A stretch of DNA of 64,000 bases from the NCBI RefSeq assembly GCF_000717055.1, contig NZ_JNXI01000014.1:186001-250000 (forward strand), in the 5' to 3' direction. The stretch is from Streptomyces iakyrus (GTDB lineage: Bacteria; Actinomycetota; Actinomycetes; Streptomycetales; Streptomycetaceae). Positions 54,072 to 62,994 of this stretch are shown here, in pieces. Position 1 is the first letter of the stretch. Each line of letters opens with the position of its first letter. A program made the position numbers and the translations under genes. The notes below the pieces were generated by a model. It had not been told where the DNA came from, searched no databases, and saw only the letters and a list, made by a program, of their open reading frames with translations.

Positions 54072-56444
54072 TCACGCCGTCAGGTCCGACTCCCGTACGC
54101 GGTCGAAGACTCCACCGGCCTCCGTCTCGGTGAGCAGATACGCCTCTGCCTCGCCCACGTGGAAGTACATGCCGTGCAGCTCCAAAGCGCCCTTGTCGAG
54201 GGCCCGGGCGACCGAGTCGTGGGCGCGCAGGTGCTCCAGCTGCTGGACGACGTTCGTCAGGCAGAGCTGTTCGACCGCGTCCTCGGGGGAGCGCCCGGCC
54301 AGCCGGCCCCACGGCAGACTCGCGTCGGCCATGCGCTCCAGGCTCGGCAGCCCGTGCCGCAGCCACCGCTTCAGCGGGGTTTGGGCGCCGCCGGGCTCGG
54401 AGTCGAGCAGCGCCTGCATGGCGCCGCAGCCCGAGTGCCCGCACACCGTGATGGACCGCACCCGGAGCACGTCCACGGCGTACTCGATGGCGGCGGCCAC
54501 CGAGTCGTCGCCGCTCTCCTCGCCCGGGCGGGGCACGAGGTTCCCCACATTGCGCACGACGAACAGGTCGCCTGGACCACTGGAAGTGATCATCGACGTG
54601 ACCAGCCGGGAGTCGGCGCAGGTCAGGAAGAGCTGCGAAGGCCGCTGCCCCTCACGCGCCAGCCGGGCCAGCTCGCTGCGGACCAGGGGCGCGGTGTTCC
54701 GCTGGAACGCGCTGATGCCTCGCGCCAGTTCGTGCCCGCTGGCTCCACCGGGGCCCGTCGGGTCCGGCTCGGAGCGGTCCGACCCGTCCGGGTTCTTCTC
54801 GGCGGGGGGTGTGGACTGAGGACCGTCGCACTGGTGGTTGCGCCAGGGCGTCCAGGGCCGGCAACGGCAGTCGCTGCCGGACTGGGGCTCGGAGATGCGG
54901 GTGCCGGGATGCCGGCCGGTGATCTCGACCGAGCCGCCCTGCGCGGTGTGCGTCTTCTGCCAGTCCTGCAGCGTCTCGTACGCCGCGTGGTCCATGAACG
55001 ACCCGTCCAGCTCGACGATGGTGTCGGCACCGTGGGGCACGAGATGCAGGGTCCGGCTGAGCCTCGGCACCGCAAGGAACGTCAACTGCCCTCTGACGTG
55101 TACGTGATGGACTCCTTCCTTCTCCTCGTGCGTGATGCGGGTGCGGGTGAGGCGGTGCAGGGCGACGCCGACGGCCATGGCGATGCCGAGCGCCACGCCC
55201 TCCAGGACGCCCAGGGAGACCACGCCGAGGGTGGTGACGGCGTAGACCCAGACTTCCCGGTGGCGGGTCACCGTGCGGATGTGGTTCAGGGAAACCATCT
55301 GGATGCCGACGGCCATCACCAGGGCGGCGAGCGAGGCGAGCGGGATGAACTCCAGGATCGGGACCATCAGCAGCGCGGCGATCACTACGAGAACGCCGTG
55401 CAGCATCGTGGAGTTCCGGCTGACGGCACCCGCGTGCACATTCGCCGAACTCCGCACGGCCACACCGGCGATGGGCAATCCGCCGAGCGAGCCGGAGACG
55501 ATGTTGGCGGCGCCCTGCCCGAGCAGTTCACGGTCGAGGCGGGAGCGCCCGACCCGTGCGGACAGGTTGCCCGGGCGGGCGGCCACCAGCTTGTCCACGG
55601 CGACGGCACCGAGCAGCGACTGCACGCTGCACACCAGCGTGGTGGTGAGCACGGCGGCGACCAGGCCGAGCACGGGGCCCTCGGGCAGTCCGGCCAGGGC
55701 GTGGTTGCTCCAGGACGGCAGGTCGACCTTGGGCAGACGGAGCCCGGCGAGGGCGGCGGCCGCGGTGGCTCCGGCGACGGCGACGAGCGCGGCCGGCACC
55801 TTGCGCAGAAGCTGTCCGGCCCGGCCGGGCAGTCTCGGCCAGAGCAGCAGCAGCGCCAGGGTCAGCACGCTCACGGACACCGACGCGGGCCGCATGCCCG
55901 CCAGCTGTGCGGGCAGCGCGCGGAGGTTGTCCGGGACGGAGCTCTGCGGTGTGCCGCCGAGCACGATGTGCAGCTGGGCGACGGCGATGGTGACGCCGAT
56001 CCCGGCGAGCATGCCGTGCACGATGGCGGGGCTGACGGCGAGCGCGCCACGGGCCACGCGCAGGCAGCCCAGGCCCAGTTGGGCGAGGCCGGCGAGGACG
56101 GTGATGGCGCAGGTCGTCCGCCAGCCGTAGCGCTGGATGAGGTCGGCGGTGACAACCGTGAGGCCGGCGGCCGGTCCGCTCACCTGGAGCGGGGAGCCGC
56201 CGAGCCGCCCGGCGACCAGTCCGCCCACGGCCGCGGCGACGAGGCCGGCCTGGAGGGGGGCGCCGGTGGCGAGGGCGATGCCCAGGGACAGGGGCAGGGC
56301 GATCAGGAAGACCGCGATCGAGGCCGACACATCGGCACCCGCGATCCGGAACCGGCGGGGCCCGGGTGGCGGCGGACTGTGGGGCGGATGGGTGCGTTCG
56401 GTTCGGTTGGGGTCGGTGGCGCGTGTGGGGACGCAGGCTGACAT
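54072..56444 (-). CDS. SulP anion transporter fused to beta-carbonic anhydrase
   Basis: 790 residues, ATG at 56442-56444 with GGAGGAG upstream. N-terminal ~500 residues: SulP transporter with ~10-12 helices (ADVSASIAVFLIALPLSLGIALATGAPLQAGL; SGPAAGLTVV; NIVSGSLGGLPIAGVAVRSS). Then a STAS domain (VRGQLTFLAVPRL...DTIVELDGSFMDHAAYETL) and, after a linker, a complete beta-carbonic anhydrase with zinc ligands in FLTCADSRLVTSM and TVCGHSGCGAM. A membrane transporter joined to an HCO3-/CO2 enzyme suggests bicarbonate import. The same strand stays open upstream to ~58028, but that extension is a shadow of the next gene. Confidence 0.95.
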   Translation of the reverse strand: MSACVPTRATDPNRTERTHPPHSPPPPGPRRFRIAGADVSASIAVFLIALPLSLGIALATGAPLQAGLVAAAVGGLVAGRLGGSPLQVSGPAAGLTVVTADLIQRYGWRTTCAITVLAGLAQLGLGCLRVARGALAVSPAIVHGMLAGIGVTIAVAQLHIVLGGTPQSSVPDNLRALPAQLAGMRPASVSVSVLTLALLLLWPRLPGRAGQLLRKVPAALVAVAGATAAAALAGLRLPKVDLPSWSNHALAGLPEGPVLGLVAAVLTTTLVCSVQSLLGAVAVDKLVAARPGNLSARVGRSRLDRELLGQGAANIVSGSLGGLPIAGVAVRSSANVHAGAVSRNSTMLHGVLVVIAALLMVPILEFIPLASLAALVMAVGIQMVSLNHIRTVTRHREVWVYAVTTLGVVSLGVLEGVALGIAMAVGVALHRLTRTRITHEEKEGVHHVHVRGQLTFLAVPRLSRTLHLVPHGADTIVELDGSFMDHAAYETLQDWQKTHTAQGGSVEITGRHPGTRISEPQSGSDCRCRPWTPWRNHQCDGPQSTPPAEKNPDGSDRSEPDPTGPGGASGHELARGISAFQRNTAPLVRSELARLAREGQRPSQLFLTCADSRLVTSMITSSGPGDLFVVRNVGNLVPRPGEESGDDSVAAAIEYAVDVLRVRSITVCGHSGCGAMQALLDSEPGGAQTPLKRWLRHGLPSLERMADASLPWGRLAGRSPEDAVEQLCLTNVVQQLEHLRAHDSVARALDKGALELHGMYFHVGEAEAYLLTETEAGGVFDRVRESDLTA

Positions 56445-56735
56445 GGCTTCCCGTCTCCTCCGGGGCTGCGCGGTCGCGTAACTGTGGGGCCCCGCTCGGG
56501 GCGGGGTTCGGTCGCGGCGGTCACGGTGTAAATCGGCGGGATGAATCAACGCTCGGTAAACGGATCGTAATGCAGAGTAAAGGACGAGCATAGACTTTAC
56601 GGGCAAATGGGTGAATAGATCACCCTGAAGAGTGAAGTGGCTATTTGATCGGCTTGTCGTACTAATTCCTTCTCTGTCTCGTGCGAATTTGGCGGCGCTG
56701 TCCGCACCCGAGAGAAGGAAGAAGGTGGACGGAAC
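56445..56735. promoter_or_regulatory. AT-rich divergent promoter region
   Basis: Lower GC than average. Inverted repeats GTAAAG (56577-56582) with CTTTAC (56595-56600), and GGGTGA (56609-56614) with TCACCC (56620-56625). Both lie between the SulP fusion and the deacetylase lipoprotein, and are candidate operators. No gene seen. Confidence 0.5.
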
Positions 56736-58001
56736 ATGGCCGCCACCCACAGGATCGCCGCGAGTTCCGTGATCGCCGCGGTCTGCGCCGCATCGCTCGC
56801 CGGCTGCGCGACCGGCACCCCCCGGCAGAAGACTCCCGACCCGCAGAAGGCGACGCCGGCGCAGGCGCCCAAGAGCGCGGTCCGGCTGATCGGGGACGGC
56901 TCCACCGCCTACACCGGCGCCCAGCCGCACCTGCCCCGCCCCGAACGCCTGCGGCCCGGCCAGAAGCCCCCGCAGTTCGTCGTCTTCTCCTGGGACGGCG
57001 CGGGCGAGGACAGCCAGAAGCTGTTCTCCCACTTCCGCAAGGTCGCCAAGGACAACAACGCGACCATGACGTACTTCCTGAGCGGCGTGTACATGCTGCC
57101 CGAGGACAAGCGCGACCGGTACCGGCCGCCGCAGCACTCCCCGGGGCGCTCCGACATCGGCTTCAACGACCGCCGCGGCATCGCCGCCACCGCGAAACAG
57201 CTGCGCCTGGCGTGGCTGGAGGGCAACGAGATCGGCACCCACTTCAACGGCCACTTCTGCGGCAGCGGCGGCGGTGTGGGCGAGTGGTCGGTCGAGGACT
57301 GGAAGGACGAGATCTCCCAGGCCAAGCAGTTCGTGAAGACCTGGAAGACCAACGCCGGCCTGAAGGACGCGTCCCCGCTGCCCTTCGACTACGACAAGGA
57401 GCTCATCGGCGCCCGCACACCCTGCCTCGAAGGCCAACGCAACTTCATGAGGGCGGCCCGCGAACTGGGCTTCCGCTATGACACCAGCGGCGTGAACGAC
57501 CAGGTCTGGCCGAAGAAGAAGCAGGGTCTGTGGGATGTGTCCATGCAGCTCGTGCCCTTCCCCGGCCACTCCTTCGAGCAGCTCACCATGGACTACAACT
57601 TCATGGTCAACCAGTCGGGCACCAAGACCCAGGGCAACCCCGCCCTGCACGACTTCTGGGGCGACCAGATGCGCGACGGCCTGCTCAAGGGCTTCGCACG
57701 GGCCTACCAGGGCAACCGCGCGCCCCTGATCATCGGCAACCACTTCGAGTCCTGGAACGGCGGCACCTACATGCGGGCCGTCGAGGAGGTCATCGAGACG
57801 GTGTGCACGAAGGAGGAGGTGCGCTGCGTCTCGTTCCGGCAGCTCGTGGACTGGCTGGACGCGCAGGACCCGAAGACCTTGGAGAAGCTGCGCACCCTCC
57901 AGGTCGGCCAAGCGCCCAAGGAGGGCTGGGCGGCTTTCCTGGCGGGCCGGCCCGCCCCCGCTCCCAAGGGCGTCCCGGGGCCTCCGGCGGCCAAGGGGTA
58001 A
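56736..58001 (+). CDS. Lipoprotein with polysaccharide-deacetylase-like fold
   Basis: 421 residues. Lipoprotein signal with lipobox LAGC (SLAGCATG). The mature part has a NodB-like start PQFVVFSWDGAGEDS (Asp metal position), then EIGTHFNGHFCG (HxxxH metal motif) and ELIGARTPCL, and a conserved Trp/His region NHFESWNGG. This is the metal-dependent deacetylase layout. Surface-attached. It probably deacetylates a cell-wall or extracellular polysaccharide. C-terminus Pro/Ala-rich. Confidence 0.88.
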   Translation: MAATHRIAASSVIAAVCAASLAGCATGTPRQKTPDPQKATPAQAPKSAVRLIGDGSTAYTGAQPHLPRPERLRPGQKPPQFVVFSWDGAGEDSQKLFSHFRKVAKDNNATMTYFLSGVYMLPEDKRDRYRPPQHSPGRSDIGFNDRRGIAATAKQLRLAWLEGNEIGTHFNGHFCGSGGGVGEWSVEDWKDEISQAKQFVKTWKTNAGLKDASPLPFDYDKELIGARTPCLEGQRNFMRAARELGFRYDTSGVNDQVWPKKKQGLWDVSMQLVPFPGHSFEQLTMDYNFMVNQSGTKTQGNPALHDFWGDQMRDGLLKGFARAYQGNRAPLIIGNHFESWNGGTYMRAVEEVIETVCTKEEVRCVSFRQLVDWLDAQDPKTLEKLRTLQVGQAPKEGWAAFLAGRPAPAPKGVPGPPAAKG

Positions 58002-58090
58002 CCCCGGGAGTGACGCCGTCAGGCGCACGCGCGCGTGAAGAAGGCCACTCCGCCGTGGGTCCGGGCCCAGGGATGCGTAGGGTCGTACTC

Positions 58091-58915
58091 ATGAGTACAG
58101 CAGGCGCGACCGCCGACCCCCTCGCGGCCCTGGGGGCGCTGCCCGGAGTGGCCGATTCCGTGGAGTCCGTACGCAAGGCCGTGGACCGGGTCTACGGGCA
58201 CCGGGTCATGCGGCGGCGCAGCAACGCGATCACCTCGGAGGCGGCCCTGCGCGGCGCCCGCGGCTCGGCCGCGCTGTCCGGCGCCGACTGGGCCCTGGAG
58301 GAGGTGCGCCGTCGTACGGACTTCAGCGGCGACGACGAGGCCCGCGTCGTGGGCGCCGCCCTGCGGCTCACCGCGGAGGCGGGCCAGCTGCTGTCGATCT
58401 GGCGGCAGTCGCCCCTGCGGGTGCTGGCCCGGCTGCACCTGGTGGCGGCCGCGGACCAGGGTGACCAGGTGGGGCGGCCCCGCAAGGAGGGCGAACAGGT
58501 CGACGAACCGCTCGTCGGACTGCCGCTGCCGAGCGCCGCCGAGACACACGGCCGGCTGGACGGACTGGCCGGCCTGATCATCGCGGGCGGCACCGCGCCG
58601 GCGCTGGTGACGGCCGCCGTCGTGCACGGCGAACTTCTGGCGCTGCGCCCCTTCACCTCCCACAACGGCCTGGTCGCCCGCACGGCCGAACGCATCGTCC
58701 TGGTCGGCAGCGGCCTGGACCCGAAGTCGGTCTGTGCGGCCGAGGTCGGCCACGCCGAGCTGGGACGCGACGCATACCTGGAAGCGCTCGGCGGATACGT
58801 CTCCGGTACCCCGGACGGTGTCGCCGCCTGGATCGCCCACTGCGGCAGGGCGGTCGAACTGGGAGCCCGCGAGTCGATGGCCGTGTGCGAGGCGCTGCAG
58901 CGCGGAGCGGCGTGA
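58091..58915 (+). CDS. Fic-fold-like protein with degenerate active site
   Basis: 274 residues. In place of the Fic core HPFxxGNGRxxR it reads LRPFTSHNGLVARTAERIVL, so the catalytic His is Arg/Leu-flanked and the GNGR glycines are SHNGL. The surrounding helices and the upstream VVHGELLALRPF context fit Fic proteins. AMPylation activity is therefore unlikely. It is conserved upstream of the ssd/tad locus in my reading of Streptomyces. ATG 58091 is the first start with a plausible site. Confidence 0.7.
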   Translation: MSTAGATADPLAALGALPGVADSVESVRKAVDRVYGHRVMRRRSNAITSEAALRGARGSAALSGADWALEEVRRRTDFSGDDEARVVGAALRLTAEAGQLLSIWRQSPLRVLARLHLVAAADQGDQVGRPRKEGEQVDEPLVGLPLPSAAETHGRLDGLAGLIIAGGTAPALVTAAVVHGELLALRPFTSHNGLVARTAERIVLVGSGLDPKSVCAAEVGHAELGRDAYLEALGGYVSGTPDGVAAWIAHCGRAVELGARESMAVCEALQRGAA

Positions 58916-59250
58916 CATCACCCGGCCGGAAAAATGATGCGGCGGCACGATTTCTCGTACCGCCGCTGGCATGAGCATCGGGTTACCAAGCGTCCTCGAT
59001 ATATGCCCATCAGGCCGGGAGCTTTGCCCGTGACCTGGTGCGGCTGGCCCGTATTCGACGGGTCGACGTCGCGTGGGTGCCCGGTGTTCATGCTCGGTCC
59101 GTGGGGCCAAATGCGTTAAAAGGTGATCCTCTCGGATGTCCTTGGTCTCGCGGGCCGTTGAGTCCTTTGTACTCCTGCCCCGGAGCAAGCGGAAGTCCAG
59201 GCTGCACTTCTTTACTTTTGGGTTCAAATAGGGCGGCCGGCCGCCGCAGG
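58916..59250. other. 335-bp gap, no gene identified
   Basis: Between converging genes. I see no RNA gene, convincing frame or strong terminator; AT-rich patches occur near 59100-59115 and 59210-59230. Confidence 0.5.
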
Positions 59251-60084
59251 TCAAGCCACCGTCGCCCGGCGCCTGTTCGCGTACCAGACGAGTCCCGCGG
59301 TGGCCGCAGCGGCGCCAATTGCGGCGACCGCGACGAGCGCCGGGCGCGGCGGCACGGAGAACGCGGGGATGCGCTGCTTGAGCCGGACCGGGCGGTGGAA
59401 GTCCAGGATCGGCCACCCGCGCGCGAGGGCCTCGCGACGCAGCGCCCTGTCCGGGTTCACGGCATGCGGGTTCCCGACGGACTCCAGCATCGGCACATCG
59501 GTCGCCGAGTCGCTGTAGGCGTAGCAGCGGCTGAGGTCGTAGCCCTCGGACTCGGCTAGTTCCCGCACGGCCTCGGCCTTGGTGGGGCCGTACGCGTAGT
59601 ACTCCACCTCACCGGTGAAGCAGCCGTCGTCGCCCACGACCATGCGGGTGGCGACCACACGGTCCGCTCCCAGCAGCTCGCCGATCGGCTCGACCACCTC
59701 CGCGCCGGATGTGGAGACGATCACGACGTCGCGGCCGGCGGTGTGGTGCTCCTCGATGAGGGAGGCGGCCTCGTCGTAGATGATCGGGTCGATCAGGTCG
59801 TGCAGTGTCTCGGCGACGATCTCCTTGACCTGTTCCACGTTCCAGCCGCGGCACAGGGCGGACAGATAGGCGCGCATGCGCTCCATCTGGTCGTGGTCGG
59901 CGCCGCCGGCCAGGAAGACGAACTGGGCATATGCGGTACGCAAGACAGCCCTGCGGTTGATCAGACCGCCTTGGTAGAACGACTTGCTGAACGTGAGCGT
60001 GCTCGACTTCGCAATGACCGTCTTGTCCAGGTCAAAGAAGGCGGCTGTGCGGGGCAACGAGTGGTTTTCCACGCCCCAGAGCAT
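59251..60084 (-). CDS. HAD-IB family phosphatase with C-terminal membrane anchor
   Basis: 277 residues. Motif I FFDLDKTVIAKSSTL, motif II VVIVSTSGAEVVEP, motif III Lys in GPTKAEAVREL, motif IV YSDSATDVPMLESVG. Closest in layout to SerB/HAD-IB lysophospholipid- or phosphoserine-phosphatase-like proteins. A C-terminal hydrophobic helix (ALVAVAAIGAAAATAGLVWYAN) anchors it. Related Streptomyces genes have been annotated as morphological-differentiation-linked. ATG at 60082-60084. Confidence 0.92.
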   Translation of the reverse strand: MLWGVENHSLPRTAAFFDLDKTVIAKSSTLTFSKSFYQGGLINRRAVLRTAYAQFVFLAGGADHDQMERMRAYLSALCRGWNVEQVKEIVAETLHDLIDPIIYDEAASLIEEHHTAGRDVVIVSTSGAEVVEPIGELLGADRVVATRMVVGDDGCFTGEVEYYAYGPTKAEAVRELAESEGYDLSRCYAYSDSATDVPMLESVGNPHAVNPDRALRREALARGWPILDFHRPVRLKQRIPAFSVPPRPALVAVAAIGAAAATAGLVWYANRRRATVA

Positions 60085-60116
60085 AGGGGCAGCCCATTCG
60101 GCGTAAGGTGGGGCGC

Positions 60117-60182
60117 GTGGGTTTGCCTGAGAAGGCTCTCGGGTACACCATGGAAGTCACGGATCGTTCGCGACCGTGCTAA
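60117..60182 (+). CDS. Candidate 21-residue peptide
   Basis: GTG at 60117 follows AAGGTGGGG and reads MGLPEKALGYTMEVTDRSRPC before TAA. A strong terminator starts 9 nt later. The frame is short enough to be chance, but the ribosome site and terminator placement are unusual for a chance frame. It may instead be a non-coding transcript. Confidence 0.3.
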   Translation: MGLPEKALGYTMEVTDRSRPC

Positions 60183-60190
60183 CCCGGCCC

Positions 60191-60254
60191 GACTCCTCCC
60201 CCCCCGAGTCGGCCGTGGGGACGACCCCCGCTCTCCCCCCCGGCGGGGGTCGTC
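60191..60254 (+). terminator. Two hairpins before ssd
   Basis: GACTC (60191-60195) with GAGTC (60206-60210), then an 11-bp stem GACGACCCCCG (60220-60230) with CGGGGGTCGTC (60244-60254). Strong terminator candidate isolating the ssd operon from upstream transcription. The rest of the 60255-60667 gap contains no gene; a DnaA-box-like TTATCCACC lies at ~60450. Confidence 0.8.
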
Positions 60255-60667
60255 GCATGTCCGGGTGGGTTTTCTCCCTCATCTCGCAGCCTGAATGGCG
60301 CTCCGGTGCGACTTCGGAGCGAGTCTTGGCATGCCCATGATTCATTACTCTGGGTAGCTGTCGCGCTGCTCTGTGGGAGCCGCACAGAGGGGCGGAGCGG
60401 CTCACCGGTATGGGTGACGGCGATATTCACAACCCCCCGGGCGTCCACAGTTATCCACCAAGATCCACACGATTTCCGGGATCGCTGCACCGTGATTCCA
60501 GCGCGCCCCGCTCGCGGCGAGTTCATGGCCGGTTCCGAGTACCCGGGGGCGTTTGGCCGGTTTCTGCCGGCCGTTCACAGGGAGGCCGCTTGCCGGTTCT
60601 TCCCACGTTTGGGAATCGCGGGGCCGCAAGGGCCGCGCGAGCCATGCAGCGAAGGGGGATGGAAACC

Positions 60668-61771
60668 GTGGCCGGAACCGTCACACACGACCCGCCGCCG
60701 GGCGCCGGAGGGCGGCAGGGCGGACCGCTGATCGTCACCGAGGACACCGAACTCCTCGACGACCTGCTGCGCCTGTGCGCGGCGGCGGGCGCCACACCCG
60801 AGGTGCACCACGGGGTGCCGGAGCGCAGGGGCACTTGGGAGGCCGCACCGCTCGTCCTGGTCGGCGACGACGCCGCGCGGCGGGTGCGCGGGGCCGTGCG
60901 CAGAAGGGGCGTGGTGCTCGTCGGCCGGGACCAGGACGACTCCGGGGTGTGGCGGCGGGCCGTCGAGATCGGCGCCGAGCACGTCCTGATGCTGCCCGAC
61001 GGCGAGCAGTGGCTGGTCGACCGGATCGCCGACGTGGCCGAGGGCGTCGGCCGGCCCGCCCTCACCGTGGGCGTCATCGGCGGCCGGGGCGGGGCCGGAG
61101 CGTCCACGCTCGCGTGTGCCCTCGCCGTCACCTCCGCGCGGGAGGGACTGCGCACCCTCCTCGTGGACGCCGATCCGCTGGGTGGCGGACTCGACGTACT
61201 CCTCGGCGGTGAGACGGCCGAAGGGCTGCGCTGGCCCGCGTTCGCCTCCTCACGCGGCCGGGTCGGCGGGGGCGCCCTGGAGGAGTCGCTGCCCGAACTG
61301 CATGCGCTGCGCGTGCTCAGCTGGGACCGCGGCGACCGGATCGCGGTGCCGCCGCAGGCGGTGCGGGCGGTGCTCGCGGCGGCCCGGCGCCGGGGCGGCA
61401 CGGTCGTGGTCGACCTGCCGCGCCGGATCGACGACGGCGTCGCCGAGGTCCTCACCCAGCTGGACGTGGGCGTGCTGGTCGTGCCCGCCGAGCTGCGGGC
61501 CGTCGCTGCGGCCGGCCGGGTGGCCTCCGCGGTCGGCATGGTCCTGCGGGACCTGCGGGTGGCCGTCCGCGGGCCCTACCCACCGGGGCTCGACGACCGT
61601 GAGGTGGCCCGGCTGCTCGGACTGCCCCTGGTCGGCGAGGTACCGGCAGAGCCGGGTCTGTCGCGCCCGGACGACGCCACGGCACCACCGGGCGCCGCTC
61701 CCCGCGGACCGCTCGCCCGGTTCTGCAAGCAGTTCTGGGAACGGGCGCTCGTCGAGGCGGGTACGGCATGA
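60668..61771 (+). CDS. ssd: Septum-site-determining protein-like ATPase (Ssd/CpaE family)
   Basis: 367 residues from GTG 60668, which has AAGGGGG 9 nt upstream; ATG 60659 is in frame but too close to it. The N-terminal receiver-like domain (LIVTEDTELLDDLLRLCAAAG...) is followed by a MinD/ParA-type ATPase: deviant Walker A GGRGGAGASTLACALAV, LLVDADPLGGGLDVLLGG, and VVVDLPRRIDD. It probably positions the pilus or secretion machine or affects septation. First gene of the tad operon, ATGA overlap with tadA. Confidence 0.9.
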   Translation: MAGTVTHDPPPGAGGRQGGPLIVTEDTELLDDLLRLCAAAGATPEVHHGVPERRGTWEAAPLVLVGDDAARRVRGAVRRRGVVLVGRDQDDSGVWRRAVEIGAEHVLMLPDGEQWLVDRIADVAEGVGRPALTVGVIGGRGGAGASTLACALAVTSAREGLRTLLVDADPLGGGLDVLLGGETAEGLRWPAFASSRGRVGGGALEESLPELHALRVLSWDRGDRIAVPPQAVRAVLAAARRRGGTVVVDLPRRIDDGVAEVLTQLDVGVLVVPAELRAVAAAGRVASAVGMVLRDLRVAVRGPYPPGLDDREVARLLGLPLVGEVPAEPGLSRPDDATAPPGAAPRGPLARFCKQFWERALVEAGTA

Positions 61772-62994
61772 GCACCCTGGCCGGAGTCGACGGCGCGGCG
61801 CTGCTCGACGGAGTGCGGAGGTGGCTGGCCGAGAGCGGGGCCGATCCGACCCCCGCGCGCGTGGCGCAGGCTCTGCGGGAGCAGGGGCGGGTCCTCGGGG
61901 ACGCCGAAGTCCTCGGAGCCGCCGCGCAGTTGCGGTCCGAGCTGGTCGGCAGCGGGCCGCTGGAGCCGCTCCTCGCCGATCCGTCGGTGACGGACGTGCT
62001 CGTGTCGGCTCCCGACCGGGTCTGGGTGGACCGGGGCGGGGGACTGGAGCTGACGCCGGTGCGCTTCGCCGACGCGGCGGCAGTGCGACGGCTCGCCCAG
62101 CGCCTCGCAGCGGTGGCCGGGCGCCGCCTGGACGACGCCCGGCCCTGGGCCGACGCCCGGCTGCCCGACGGCACCCGGCTGCACGCGGTGCTGCCACCGG
62201 TGGCGGTGGGCTGCGCCTGCCTGTCACTGCGGGTCGTACGGCCGCGTGCCTTCACGCTCGCCGAGCTGGTCGCGGCGGGCACGGTGCCGCCGGGCGGGGA
62301 CCGCATGCTGCGCGCCCTGCTCGACGCCCGGCTGTCCTTCCTCGTCAGCGGAGGCACCGGCACCGGCAAGACCACGCTGCTCAGTGCCCTGCTGGGGCTG
62401 GTGGGACCGGACGAGCGGATCGTCCTCGCCGAGGACTCGGCGGAACTGCGGCCCGACCATCCGCACGTCGTGCGGCTGGAGACCAGACCTGCCAACCAGG
62501 AGGGAGCGGGCCTCGTGACCCTGGAGGACCTGGTGCGCCAGGCCCTGCGGATGCGGCCGGACCGGCTGGTCGTGGGCGAGGTGCGCGGGCCCGAAGTGGT
62601 GCATCTGCTGGCCGCGTTGAACACCGGCCATGAGGGCGGCTGCGGAACCGTGCACGCCAACGCCGCCGCCGATGTACCGGCCCGGCTGGAGGCGCTGGGC
62701 ACGGCCGCCGGGCTCGACCGGGCCGCGCTGCACAGCCAGTTGGCGGCCGCCCTCTCCGTGGTGCTGCACCTGGTGCGCGACCGTGCCGGGCGGCGGCGGA
62801 TCGCCGAGGTGCACGTGCTGGAACGGGACGCGTCGGGCCTGGTGCGGACGGTGCCGGCGCTGCGGTGGGGAGCGGAGGCGTTCGTGCGTGAGCGGGGGTG
62901 GGAGCGGCTGCGGGGGCTGCTCCGGGGCGGGGCGAAAGGGACCGGACCGGGCGAGGCCGGGGTGGAGGGGGCGGGTCATGACGGGGATGCCTGA
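61768..62994 (+). CDS. TadA/CpaF secretion ATPase
   Basis: 408 residues. Type II/IV secretion ATPase. N-terminal helical domain with ELVGSGPLEPLLADPSVTDVLVSAPDRVWVDRGGGLE, then Walker A VSGGTGTGKTTLLSALLG, Asp box ERIVLAEDSAELRP, Walker B-like MRPDRLVVGEVRGPEV and the conserved His in GHEGGCGTVHAN. Powers Tad pilus assembly. Overlaps ssd upstream (ATGA) and tadB downstream. Confidence 0.96.
   Translation: MSTLAGVDGAALLDGVRRWLAESGADPTPARVAQALREQGRVLGDAEVLGAAAQLRSELVGSGPLEPLLADPSVTDVLVSAPDRVWVDRGGGLELTPVRFADAAAVRRLAQRLAAVAGRRLDDARPWADARLPDGTRLHAVLPPVAVGCACLSLRVVRPRAFTLAELVAAGTVPPGGDRMLRALLDARLSFLVSGGTGTGKTTLLSALLGLVGPDERIVLAEDSAELRPDHPHVVRLETRPANQEGAGLVTLEDLVRQALRMRPDRLVVGEVRGPEVVHLLAALNTGHEGGCGTVHANAAADVPARLEALGTAAGLDRAALHSQLAAALSVVLHLVRDRAGRRRIAEVHVLERDASGLVRTVPALRWGAEAFVRERGWERLRGLLRGGAKGTGPGEAGVEGAGHDGDA

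Noticed and set aside
54072..58028. A minus-strand frame of over 1300 codons
   Set aside because: Only 54072-56444 encodes the SulP fusion. Beyond 56444 it is the antisense of the well-supported deacetylase lipoprotein and contains no domain.
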